A stretch of DNA of 51,185 bases, taken from the NCBI RefSeq assembly GCF_005889725.1, contig NZ_VCKX01000056.1, forward strand, positions 1 to 51,185. The letters run 5' to 3'. The position numbers and the translations under genes were made by a program. Every line of letters starts with the position of its first letter. Position 1 is the stretch's first letter. The DNA is from Nonomuraea zeae (lineage in GTDB: Bacteria; Actinomycetota; Actinomycetes; Streptosporangiales; Streptosporangiaceae). The notes under the pieces are model-generated. The model was not told where the DNA came from. It worked only from the letters and a program-made list of their open reading frames with translations, and did no database searches. This document shows positions 1-10,312 of this stretch, in pieces.

Positions 1-902
1 GCTCGGGGCCAGCGCCGCCAGGCGGCGTTGTCTCATGACGTACTGGACGAGGTCACACACCCAGTCCCGGTCTGTGCGCAGGCGCAGGTGGCTCGCCCCC
101 GCCCGGCTCAGCCCCCGCGCGATGGCGTCCCGCTGCCCGGCCGCGGCCTCGGCGTACCTGCGGCGCAGGCGGGCGTCGCCGGTGGCGACCTCGCGCCGCC
201 GGCCCGTCTCCGGGTCGATCAGCGTGAGGATCCCGACGTCCGGCAGGGTCAGCTCGCGCGGGTCGAGCACCTCCACGGCCAGCACCTGGTGCCTGGCCGC
301 GAGCCGCCGCAGCGGCTGCTCCCAGGTCTCGGGCGGGTCCAGGAAGTCCGAGACCACGACGATCAGGCCCCGGCGCCGCACGACCCGGCCGAGCTGCTCG
401 GCCGCCACGCCGAGCAGCGGCTCCGCCACCCCCGGCGGCGTCCTGCGCAGCCCGAACGCCGCCTGCAGCAGCGCCATCAGGTGCGGCCGGCCCGTCCTGG
501 CGGGCAGCGTCCTGACGCCGCCGCCGTGCAGCAGGTGGGTGCCGATCCGGTTGCCGGTCCGCTGGGTGAGGAAGCCGACGGCCGCCAGCGCGGACAGGGC
601 CAGCTCCCGCTTCTCCATCGTCGCGGTCCCGAAGTCCATGCTCGCGGTGGCGTCGAGCAGGGCCCAGATCTCCAGCTCCCGGTCGGCGACCAGGTCCCGC
701 ACGTGCGGCTCGCCCGTGCGGGCGGTGACGTTCCAGTCCATCCGCCGTACGTCGTCCCCCGCCTGGTACGCCCTGGCCTCCGCCATCTCACTCCCGGGAC
801 CGGGCACCAGGCCGAGGTGCTCCCCCTGGAGCAGTCCATCCAGCCTCCTGGTGATCGTCAGCTCCAGCCTGCGCAGCGCGGGCTCGGCCATCAGGTACGG
901 CT

Positions 903-906
<4 letters not shown>
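1..906 (-). CDS. DUF58 domain protein (C-terminus cut by window edge)
   Basis: The frame reads from ATG at 906 leftward and runs off the window without a stop, so about 300 residues are visible and the C-terminus is missing. It carries the hallmark DUF58 stretch GDDVRRMDWNVTART at about residues 50-65, followed by a von Willebrand A-like fold with the segment VVVSDFLDPP. DUF58 proteins pair with MoxR ATPases and are thought to help assemble or activate partner complexes; substrates are usually unknown. Its ATG overlaps the MoxR stop in an ATGA, so the two are translationally coupled. The family call is firm, the cellular target is not known. Confidence 0.9.
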
Positions 907-1900
<994 letters not shown>

Positions 1901-1904
<4 letters not shown>

Positions 1905-2047
1905 GGCTGGACGACCTTCCTGTGGCAGTCGTCCACGACCACCCGCAGCTCCAGAGCGGTCGGCTCGGGATCGGCGAACGCGGCGCTCCCCGTCATGAGC
2001 ACCGCGCCGGCGGCCAGCAACACAAGAGCGAAACGTGATGTACGCAT
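1901..2047 (-). CDS. Small secreted peptide, unknown function
   Basis: A 48-residue frame starting MRTSRFALVLLAAG, with a basic N-terminus, a hydrophobic core and an AFA-D cleavage-like site, so a classical Sec signal peptide of about 26 residues. The predicted mature part is only about 22 residues with a single Cys. Its TGA overlaps the MoxR ATG as ATGA, the same coupling seen between MoxR and DUF58. A further upstream ATG exists at 2083, but the start at 2047 puts the signal peptide at the N-terminus. It may be a real leader gene of the moxR operon or the remnant of a longer exported protein; I do not recognise the family. Confidence 0.55.
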
Positions 2048-2160
2048 GGGTTCCCTCGTCCCTCGTATCGGCGTAGAAGGCATGTCATCAGGCGGGCGAG
2101 AAAACCGGCGTAACCCTGCCCTTTACACGATTTTTCGGTTCACGGGGATACACCTCCGGC

Positions 2161-3066
2161 ATGACGCCCATCCAGCGCTATCTCGCAGAAGAGGTGGCTC
2201 ACGACCACGTCGACGGCCTGATCCCACGGCGTGAGGCGCTGCGGCGGCTCGCCCTGCTGGGACTGGGCCTCCCCGCCGCCAGCGCCCTCCTTGCAGCCTG
2301 CGGCGCGCCACCGGAGACCACGCCCGCGCCGTCGTCCACAGCCCCCGCCCCGTCCGCAACGGCCAGCCCGGCGGGGCCCGCGCCGCTGCCGACGGAGGCG
2401 ATCACCTTCCCCGGGCCCGAGGGGACGACGCTGCGGGCCGCCTGGGCCGCGGCCGCGGACCCCAAGGGTGCGGTGCTCGTCATCCACGAGAACCGCGGGC
2501 TGACCGACCACATCCGCTCGGTCGCCGGCCGCCTGGCCGCCAGCGGCTACTCGGCGCTGGCCCTCGACCTGCTGTCCCGCGAGGGCGGGACGGCGTCGTT
2601 CACCGACACCGCGCAGGCCACCGCCAAGCTCGGGGAGATCACGCCGGAGCGGTTCGTGGCCGACATGAAGGCGGCGGTGGGCGAGCTGGTCAACCGGGCA
2701 GAAGGGGCGAAGCTCGGCATGATGGGCTTCTGCTTCGGCGGCGGGATGACCCGGCTGCTGCTGTCGTCGTCCGAGCCGCGCCTGGCCGCCGCCGTGCCCT
2801 TCTACGGGCCGCTGCCCGACAACGCCGACATGGCCGGCACCAAGGCGGCCGTCCTGGGGGTGTACGCCGAGCAGGACGACCGGGTGAACGCCTCCAGGGA
2901 CGCCGCCAAGGCCGCGCTGGAGAAGGCGGGGCTCACGCACGAGCTGGTCACGTTCCCCGGGGTCGGGCACGCGTTCTTCAACGACACCGGCCAGCGGTAC
3001 AACGCGCCGGCGGCGGCGCAGGCGTACGAGCGGGTCCTGTCCTGGTTCGGCCGCCACCTCGCGTGA
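2161..3066 (+). CDS. Dienelactone hydrolase family lipoprotein
   Basis: A 301-residue alpha/beta hydrolase. The N-terminus has RREALRRLALLG, a twin-arginine-like stretch, followed by the lipobox LLAAC near residue 42, and then a Pro/Ala/Ser-rich linker, so it is probably exported and lipid-anchored. The dienelactone hydrolase fold follows: the ENRG motif near residue 112, nucleophile Cys in GFCFGGG near residue 190, Asp in AEQDD and His in GVGHAFF. The Cys-Asp-His triad is complete. The substrate is unknown. It is divergent from the moxR operon; the 113-base gap must hold both promoters. A strong hairpin follows its stop. Confidence 0.9.
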   Translation: MTPIQRYLAEEVAHDHVDGLIPRREALRRLALLGLGLPAASALLAACGAPPETTPAPSSTAPAPSATASPAGPAPLPTEAITFPGPEGTTLRAAWAAAADPKGAVLVIHENRGLTDHIRSVAGRLAASGYSALALDLLSREGGTASFTDTAQATAKLGEITPERFVADMKAAVGELVNRAEGAKLGMMGFCFGGGMTRLLLSSSEPRLAAAVPFYGPLPDNADMAGTKAAVLGVYAEQDDRVNASRDAAKAALEKAGLTHELVTFPGVGHAFFNDTGQRYNAPAAAQAYERVLSWFGRHLA

Positions 3067-3093
3067 GGAGCCCGGCCCACGCCGGACGCGGGA

Positions 3094-3123
3094 GGACGGC
3101 CACCCCGTGCGGGGTGGCCGTCC
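3094..3123. terminator. Bidirectional terminator hairpin
   Basis: A perfect 13-bp stem (arms 3094-3106 and 3111-3123) with a GTGC tetraloop lies between two convergent genes, the dienelactone hydrolase and the M14 peptidase. It has no marked T-tract, as is common in high-GC actinobacteria. Confidence 0.85.
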
Positions 3124-3138
3124 CGTGCGGTCGGCAGG

Positions 3139-6100
3139 TCAGCCGATCAGGTACTTCATCATCTTCTTCAGCGCCGCGTTCCTCTCACTGTCGGTGGCGA
3201 TCTGCTCCAGGCCGAAGCCCACGAGCACGGTGTCCTTGGTGGCCACCGCCGCCGTCTTGTCGGCCTGCGCCCTGACGAAGTCCCCGGCGCCGGTCGGGCT
3301 GCCCGCCGGCGGTCCGGGGAGCGTCCACGGCCCGAGCCCGGTCTCGAAGCCCTCGGCCTCCAGGGTGCCCGCCGAGGTGGTGATCCTGGTGTCGTCCACG
3401 AACGCGCCGACGCCACCGGTGCCCGGGTCGGTCACGTAGCTGATCGACACCTCGACCTGCTGCCCCGCGTACGCGGACAGGTCGAAGGCCACCTGCTGCC
3501 AGCCGCCCGAGTTCTCGGTGAACCGGTTCCAGGATCCGCTGGTCCCGGTCGGCGTGCACGGGTTGCCCGGGGTCAGATAGTGCAGCAGCCACGGGTGCTC
3601 GTCCAGGTAGAACCCGGCCTCGCACTCCGCGGGGACGCCGGTGTCGGTGCCGCCGTTCAGGTCGGGCAGCGTGGTCCAGTTGTCCTGGCCGACCGTGTGG
3701 GCCTCGACGATGACGTTGTCGTAGCCGGGCTCGGTGTCGAAGGAGAGCTGGAAGGCCAGTCTCGGCTGCTGCGCCGCCGTCACGGTGCCCAGGTTGATCG
3801 TCCTGGCCAGCCGCATGTAGGAGTCGTCGACGTGCTGGCCCCTGACGTACCACTGGCCCTCGACCGGGTCGAAGGGCCCGCCCGCGCCGAGCACGTAGTC
3901 GGCCGCCGGAGTGCCCGTGAAGCGCGGCAGGTCCGTGCCCATCGGCTGCAGCACGCCCGCCTCGTCCAGCGGGTTGTCCACCGTGGCGGGACCGCCGAAC
4001 GTGCCGTTGACCCCGGCCAGCGGACCCGTGCCGGTGAAGCCGGTCGGGCCGCTGCGCGGGATGCGCCCGCCGATGCCCATGTAGTACTGGGTGAAGTCGT
4101 CGGCCAGCAGCAGGCATTCGTCGAACAGACCCTGGACGGTCGTGACCACGCAGTCCCCGTCCGGGTTGCCGTCGATGCCGTAGTAGATGCCGCCGATGAT
4201 CGTGTCGAGAATGCCGTAGTACGCGGCCGTCTCGCCGGTGTGGAGCAGCTTGCCGCCCTCGTTGAGGAAGTCGCGGATCGAGATGGTCAGGTCCTGCTGC
4301 GACCGCTTGACGTCCGCGTCGGGCAGGTTGCCGAGCGGCGTGACCGTGACCACGTCCTGCTGGTCCATGGACAGCCGGTTGTCGCCCAGCTCCCACACCA
4401 CGGCCTTGAAGTGCGAGAGCACGCCCAGGTGGTGCGGCACGCCCTGGGCGTCCACGTCCCACGTCTCGGAGGCGTACCCGGCGGCCTGGAGCGACTGCTT
4501 GTACTTCGTGGCGTACTTGGGCGCGGTCACCGAGGCCGGATAGTCCGGGTTGAAGCCCGTATAGTCCTCGTTCGCCACCACCAGGACCTTGGCCGCGGAG
4601 TCCTTAGCCAGGGTGTAGGTGAAGTGCGAGCTGGAGACGATGCCGGTGCCCGGTTTGAGGCCCTGGAACCAGACCTCGACCTTGTCACCCGGTTTCGCCC
4701 CGCTCACGGTCGCGCGGTACTCGGCGAAGTAGAGATCGTTCTCGTCGCCGTACCGCTCGCCACCCTGCCATTCCGCCAGCGGCCTGATCTGGGCCGGGCC
4801 GTTGTTGATGCGGAAGCGCGCCACCTTGGCCAGCAGCGACCTGCGGGCGGTGACGGCCACCGGCTGCGGGTCGCCGTACGACACGCTGAAGGAGTCGGGG
4901 GCGAAGTCGGGCACCGTGCGCCCGACCACCGAGACCGGAGTGTCCGGCGTGAGCGCCGTCTTGGCGGTCGCCACCGCCAGCGGGACGTTCTTCAGGAACT
5001 CGGCCTGGATCAGCGCCTCGTCGTCGGGGAAGGTGAAGCCGAGGCCGCCCGCGCAGTCGGCGAGCTCCCACTCGTCGTTCGGGTCACTCTCGGCCGCCGC
5101 CTCGCAGGTGGACATCTCCGGCGTGATGGACATGGCGCCCCGCACGTTGGTCATCTGCCCGTCGAACTCACCGTTCGTGGTGTAGAGCTCGGCGCCGATG
5201 TCCGGGTCGTACGTCGGCACGGCCGGGTTGGCGTCGTCGCCGAGCAGCGCCTCGAAGATCAGGTCGTCCGGCGAGGGGGTGGCCTGCTGCCAGCCGACGC
5301 CGTAGAGGAGCAGCATGGCCGCCGAGTGGTAGTTCAGCATGTAGCGGAACTTCACCCGCTTGGCCAGGTTGTCGATCGCCAAGGTCTCCGGCTCCGACTG
5401 CGGCGACTTGCCGCGGAAGGTCTGGCTGGAGAACACGTTCGAGGAGCCCTCGTTGTCGTAGCCCCACTTGTAGGTGAAGTTGCGGTTGAGGTCCACGCCG
5501 TCGGCGCTGGTGAGCTGCCCGTCGCCGTCGTTGTCGCGCAGGTTCTTGCGCCACAGCCGGTTGTCGGGGGTGAAGGTGTAGTCGTAGCCGTCGGGGTTGA
5601 GCACCGGGGCGAACCACAGCTCGGTGGTGTTCACGAGCTGCGTCAGCTCGGCATTGGTCCCGTAGCCGTCGAGGAAGTGGTGCAGCAGCCGCCGGACCAT
5701 CTCGGGCGTGATCCACTCCCTGGCGTGCTGGGCGGCCGAGTAGAGCATGGCCGGGCGCGTGCCGTCGGCCAGGCTGCGGGCGTTCCTGGTCACCTTGATC
5801 GCGGTGATCGGCGTGCCGTTGAGGCTGTTGCCGAGGTTGACGACCTTGGCGATGCCGGGCTTGGCGTTGGCCGCCGCGATCAGCTCTTCGCGGATGCCGC
5901 CGGCGCCCGCGTAGCGCTTGAAGACACCGTCGCCCTTCTGGGCCAGCCGGGAGGCGGCCGCGGTCTGGGCCTTCAGGGTGACGCCCTGCCCGGCGAGCCG
6001 GTCGGCCAGCGCGGAGGACAGGATCACCTCAAGGGTGACCTTGCCGTTCGCGCGTTTGACGATCCGCATCTCCTCGCGGTCGACGCCCGCCGCCACCAGC

Positions 6101-6249
6101 TTGCCGAGCTGGTCGGCGGTGAGCTCGCCGGTGTAGACGAAGACCCCGTCGGGCCCCGCCGACGGTTTCGGCACCGCCGAGGCGGGCGGGATCGCGAACG
6201 AACCGAGTAAGAGAAGCATTCCGGCGATCAAAATGAGCGTGCGCTTCAT
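3139..6249 (-). CDS. Secreted M14 zinc carboxypeptidase with large C-terminal extension
   Basis: A 1036-residue secreted protein. I start it at ATG 6249 because a GGAGG-type site precedes it and the signal peptide MKRTLILIAGMLLLLG then lies at the N-terminus. The M14 domain is complete: zinc ligands in HAREW near residue 176 and the His of NYHSA near 307, substrate-binding NPDGY and DLNRN, and catalytic Glu in TPEMS near 378. After the peptidase comes roughly 550 residues including two beta-sandwich-like parts resembling the immune-inhibitor-A/MAM region (DTEPGYDNVIVEA, GGWQQVAFDLS, VDDTRI). It is likely an extracellular peptidase with adhesion or substrate-binding modules. The gene stands alone between terminators. 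Confidence 0.93.
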   Translation of the reverse strand: MKRTLILIAGMLLLLGSFAIPPASAVPKPSAGPDGVFVYTGELTADQLGKLVAAGVDREEMRIVKRANGKVTLEVILSSALADRLAGQGVTLKAQTAAASRLAQKGDGVFKRYAGAGGIREELIAAANAKPGIAKVVNLGNSLNGTPITAIKVTRNARSLADGTRPAMLYSAAQHAREWITPEMVRRLLHHFLDGYGTNAELTQLVNTTELWFAPVLNPDGYDYTFTPDNRLWRKNLRDNDGDGQLTSADGVDLNRNFTYKWGYDNEGSSNVFSSQTFRGKSPQSEPETLAIDNLAKRVKFRYMLNYHSAAMLLLYGVGWQQATPSPDDLIFEALLGDDANPAVPTYDPDIGAELYTTNGEFDGQMTNVRGAMSITPEMSTCEAAAESDPNDEWELADCAGGLGFTFPDDEALIQAEFLKNVPLAVATAKTALTPDTPVSVVGRTVPDFAPDSFSVSYGDPQPVAVTARRSLLAKVARFRINNGPAQIRPLAEWQGGERYGDENDLYFAEYRATVSGAKPGDKVEVWFQGLKPGTGIVSSSHFTYTLAKDSAAKVLVVANEDYTGFNPDYPASVTAPKYATKYKQSLQAAGYASETWDVDAQGVPHHLGVLSHFKAVVWELGDNRLSMDQQDVVTVTPLGNLPDADVKRSQQDLTISIRDFLNEGGKLLHTGETAAYYGILDTIIGGIYYGIDGNPDGDCVVTTVQGLFDECLLLADDFTQYYMGIGGRIPRSGPTGFTGTGPLAGVNGTFGGPATVDNPLDEAGVLQPMGTDLPRFTGTPAADYVLGAGGPFDPVEGQWYVRGQHVDDSYMRLARTINLGTVTAAQQPRLAFQLSFDTEPGYDNVIVEAHTVGQDNWTTLPDLNGGTDTGVPAECEAGFYLDEHPWLLHYLTPGNPCTPTGTSGSWNRFTENSGGWQQVAFDLSAYAGQQVEVSISYVTDPGTGGVGAFVDDTRITTSAGTLEAEGFETGLGPWTLPGPPAGSPTGAGDFVRAQADKTAAVATKDTVLVGFGLEQIATDSERNAALKKMMKYLIG

Positions 6250-6298
6250 CGCGCCTCCGAGAGAGATCAGCCCCCGATTGCCGCAAAGGGATGCCCGC

Positions 6299-6327
6299 AA
6301 TGTCCGCGTATGTCGGAGGCTTGTCAA
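6299..6327 (-). promoter_or_regulatory. Candidate promoter of the M14 peptidase gene
   Basis: On the minus strand a consensus -35 TTGACA (6327-6322) is followed after 17 bases by GACATT (6304-6299), a poor -10. It lies about 50 bases upstream of the start at 6249. This is the only recognisable signal I see in the 266-base gap between the peptidase and glyS apart from the glyS terminator. Confidence 0.35.
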
Positions 6328-6470
6328 TCACGACGGCCACATCTGGTCAGTCTTCGCCTCGCGTGATCCGAACGGCGTCCGAAAACGTACGAGCCCGCGA
6401 AACGGCCAGGACTCGGAAAAATCCGGGTTTCCCCCGGAGGCCGTAATGGCGGACGGCCGGGAAACAACGC

Positions 6471-6502
6471 GGGCCGCCCGCCGGCAGTGCGGCGAGCGGC
6501 CC
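6471..6502 (-). terminator. Terminator hairpin after glyS
   Basis: Arms 6471-6483 and 6490-6502 pair over 13 positions with one mismatch around a GCAGTG loop, 13 bases downstream of the glyS stop on the minus strand. Confidence 0.75.
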
Positions 6503-6515
6503 GACGGGAAACCGG

Positions 6516-7901
<1,386 letters not shown>

Positions 7902-7995
7902 TTTGGTTGATTCTCTTTCCGGCTGGAGGTCGGCGAGGTGAAATCGGTGAGATCCCAGCTTAGGGGACGCCCGCCGCTCTCGCGCGCGGGTATCG

Positions 7996-8283
7996 CTAGG
8001 CCCCGTCCTGTGTATAGACATCCTCGTACGCACTGGGTTCGTTGACCATCAGGATCATCAATGGATACATCGCCATCCGTGCGGCGGAGAGCGCCCTCCG
8101 GTAGAAACCGGCGCCCTCCCATTCACTGACCAGCGCCCACAGATTGGGCTCATCGACCGAACGGGCCAGCCTGCCGCGCAGATAGCCCGGCTGGGCGGAG
8201 AACGCGTCGAGGATCGTGTGGCCCTGCTTGAGGAAGTCTTGGGACTGGGACTCTGGAACGGTGTATCGGATCACAGCGAGCAC
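7996..8283 (-). CDS. Antibiotic biosynthesis monooxygenase (ABM) domain protein
   Basis: A 95-residue protein with a single ABM ferredoxin-like alpha/beta domain: an N-terminal strand LAVIRYTVP, a helix with the FLKQGHTILDAF pattern, LWALVSEWE in the third strand and a long second helix. Members are small dimeric monooxygenases or heme-binding proteins; many have no known substrate. It lies upstream of glyS on the same strand, 94 bases away, and divergent from the next small membrane protein gene. Function cannot be specified further. Confidence 0.8.
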   Translation of the reverse strand: MLAVIRYTVPESQSQDFLKQGHTILDAFSAQPGYLRGRLARSVDEPNLWALVSEWEGAGFYRRALSAARMAMYPLMILMVNEPSAYEDVYTQDGA

Positions 8284-8371
8284 GCGACCAGCCTAGAGGC
8301 GCTGCGCCCGGCCCGATACGCCAATTCTCGCAGGTCCCCATGACGGGGGCCCGGGCCGGCGGGCGCTCCCG

Positions 8372-8387
8372 TAGGCTCTGGGGCGTG
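8372..8387 (+). promoter_or_regulatory. Possible leaderless promoter element
   Basis: A -10-like TAGGCT at 8372-8377 ends seven bases before the GTG at 8385, the spacing of a leaderless transcript. No convincing -35 was found. Confidence 0.35.
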
Positions 8388-8729
8388 GCTCGTGACAACA
8401 AGCGCCCGCTCCCGCTGGGCGAGCAGTTCTTCACGCCGGGCGCGACCGGCGTGCGCAAGGCCGTGGAGCAGCGCAGCGCGGTGCCGATGACGTTCCTGTT
8501 CACGCAGGTGCCCCGGTGGGCGGCGCCCGCGGTGCTGGTGATCCTGCTGCTGGCCGGGTTCGCGGTGGCGAACCCGATCGGCGGGGTGGCCGTGCTGCCG
8601 GTGATCGTCTTCATCGGCTGGCTGGCCTACCTGTCGTGGCCGTCGCTGGGGATCGGCGGGAAACTGCTGCGGGTCGCCATGCTGACCTTTCTCGTCCTGC
8701 TGGCGGCGACCCGCTTCGGGGCCTTCTAG
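8385..8729 (+). CDS. Small membrane protein, DUF6703-like
   Basis: A 114-residue protein beginning (from GTG 8385) ARDNKRPLPLGEQFFTPGA after the initiator. It has a soluble N-terminal segment followed by two or three hydrophobic helices (PAVLVILLLAGFAVA, GVAVLPVIVFIGWLAYL, LRVAMLTFLVLLAA). This matches the actinobacterial DUF6703 type as I remember it. An in-frame ATG at 8340 would add 15 Arg/Gly-rich residues with no clear ribosome site; GTG 8385 is preferred because the conserved-looking sequence starts there and a -10-like element lies seven bases upstream. Role unknown. Confidence 0.65.
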   Translation: MARDNKRPLPLGEQFFTPGATGVRKAVEQRSAVPMTFLFTQVPRWAAPAVLVILLLAGFAVANPIGGVAVLPVIVFIGWLAYLSWPSLGIGGKLLRVAMLTFLVLLAATRFGAF

Positions 8730-8748
8730 GCACCGGCGAACGCCCCTG

Positions 8749-8786
8749 CGGCAGCATCGTGTGGTGCTCCTACGGCAGCATCGTGT
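8749..8786. repeat. Short tandem duplication at the end of the aldehyde dehydrogenase gene
   Basis: CGGCAGCATCGTGT occurs at 8749-8762 and again at 8773-8786, 24 bases apart. The second copy encodes the last residues of the aldehyde dehydrogenase (TMLP-stop); the first lies just past its stop codon, eight codons on and in the same frame. Confidence 0.8.
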
Positions 8787-10302
8787 AGTGCGGGAAGTTG
8801 CCGGGCAGGCGCTCGTCGGCGTCCTGACCCGTGGTGGCGGCCCGCACCAGCAGCTCGCCGCCGACGAACGCGCCGCGCCACGACGCGCCGAGCCCGCCGA
8901 ACAGCTCCTCGCGGTCGCCGCGCGAGCGCGGCTTGTTGTGCCCCACCTTGAACGCCCGCACCTCGGGCGCGAGCCGGTGGAAGGTCTCCTCCTCGTCGCA
9001 GGACAGCGTGGCCACCAGGGCGCCGTTGCTGGCGTTCATCGCCGCCAGCAGCTCCGCCTCGGTGTCCACCAGCACGAACGTGTCCACGGGCCCGAACGGC
9101 TCGGCGTGGAAGAGCGGGGAGGAGCGCGGCGGGTTGAGCAGGGCGGTCGGAGCCGCATAAGCGGAAATATCCTGTCCCGGCAGGAAATGTCCGGCAGCCA
9201 ACTCCGCCCGATGCACCGGCACCCCGCCCCGCGCGACCGCCTCGTCCACCTGGTCGGCCAGTTCCTTGGCCTTCGACGCGTTGATCAGCGGCCCGAAGTC
9301 CAGCTCGGGCAGCGGATCGCCGGGCTCGGCGACCGCCAGCGGATGCCCGAAGCGCAGCGATCCGACGGCCTTGAGATAGGCGCCCAGGAACTCGTGGAAC
9401 AGCGACCGCTGCACCACGAACCGCGGGTAGGCGGTGCAGCGCTGCTTGCCGTAGTCGAACGACCCGCGGATCTGCCTCGTGAGCAGGTCCCAGTCGCCGT
9501 ACTCCCACACGCCCCAGCAGTTGAGCCCCTCCTGCTCCAGCACGTGCCGGCGCCCGAGGTCGGCCAGCCCGGTCGCCACCTTCGCCCCCGCGTCCCTGCC
9601 GCCGACGAACGAGACGCACCCCAACGTGCGGGCGCCCACCAGCACCGGCGACAGCTCCGCCCCTCCTCCGCTGACCAGCGTGAACGGCAGCCCTTCCCGG
9701 ACCGCCAGCGCGCAGGCCAGGGTGAGGCAGCACAGCCCGCCGTCGGTGGGCGTCTTGGCGATCACCGCGTTCCCGGCCAGCGCCTGCACGAGCATGGCGT
9801 GCATGAGCACGCTCATCGGATAGTTCCAGCTCGCGATGTTGCTGACCGGGCCGGGCAGCGGCGCGCGGCCGGCCACCATGCGGTCGATCTCCGTGAGGTA
9901 CCAGCGCACGCCGTCCAGGCACCGGTCCACGTCGGCGCGGGCCGTCTTCCACGGCTTGCCGATCTCCCAGACCAGCAGCAGCGCCAGCAGGTCGCGGTGC
10001 TCGGCCATGGACTCCACGGCCGCCGACACCATCGCCTTGCGCTCGGCGAGCGGCAGGTAGCGCCACCGGTTGTGCTCCTCGGCGGCGCCCGCCACGGCCC
10101 GTCCCGCGCCCGCCCGGTCGAGCCTGGGCAGGCCGGCGATGGCGGTGCCGTCCACCGGCGAGAACCCGGGCACCGGACGCCCGTCGCGGTGCCAGATGCC
10201 GCCCCAGTGGTTCAGCACCCGGTCGTCGTGGAAGGCCTCCGGCGCCGCCGAACAGCAGCGTTCGTAGGCGTCGCGCCAGGCCGTACCCGGCTTGAGCTGC
10301 AT
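8770..10302 (-). CDS. Aldehyde dehydrogenase superfamily protein
   Basis: A 510-residue ALDH-superfamily enzyme. The cofactor-binding SWNYP motif, a catalytic-Glu region (LEQEGLN in place of the usual ELGGK/N) and the catalytic Cys in QRCTAYPR are present, as is a late EPFGPV motif. The Glu loop and the CTAYPR motif differ from textbook ALDHs, so this is a divergent subfamily. It is the last gene of the sucC-sucD-hyi-glxR-gcl operon, 10 bases after gcl. From context it may oxidise or interconvert a C2/C3 aldehyde such as glyoxylate, tartronate semialdehyde or glycolaldehyde, or act as an acylating enzyme; the sequence does not decide. Confidence 0.88.
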   Translation of the reverse strand: MQLKPGTAWRDAYERCCSAAPEAFHDDRVLNHWGGIWHRDGRPVPGFSPVDGTAIAGLPRLDRAGAGRAVAGAAEEHNRWRYLPLAERKAMVSAAVESMAEHRDLLALLLVWEIGKPWKTARADVDRCLDGVRWYLTEIDRMVAGRAPLPGPVSNIASWNYPMSVLMHAMLVQALAGNAVIAKTPTDGGLCCLTLACALAVREGLPFTLVSGGGAELSPVLVGARTLGCVSFVGGRDAGAKVATGLADLGRRHVLEQEGLNCWGVWEYGDWDLLTRQIRGSFDYGKQRCTAYPRFVVQRSLFHEFLGAYLKAVGSLRFGHPLAVAEPGDPLPELDFGPLINASKAKELADQVDEAVARGGVPVHRAELAAGHFLPGQDISAYAAPTALLNPPRSSPLFHAEPFGPVDTFVLVDTEAELLAAMNASNGALVATLSCDEEETFHRLAPEVRAFKVGHNKPRSRGDREELFGGLGASWRGAFVGGELLVRAATTGQDADERLPGNFPHYTMLP

Positions 10303-10312
10303 GCGCCCCTCC

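Noticed and set aside
3580..6210. Very long open frame opposite the M14 peptidase (876 codons)
   Set aside because: Composition-driven antisense shadow: low-complexity Arg/Val/Gly/His-rich translation with no motifs, while the opposite strand encodes a complete peptidase.
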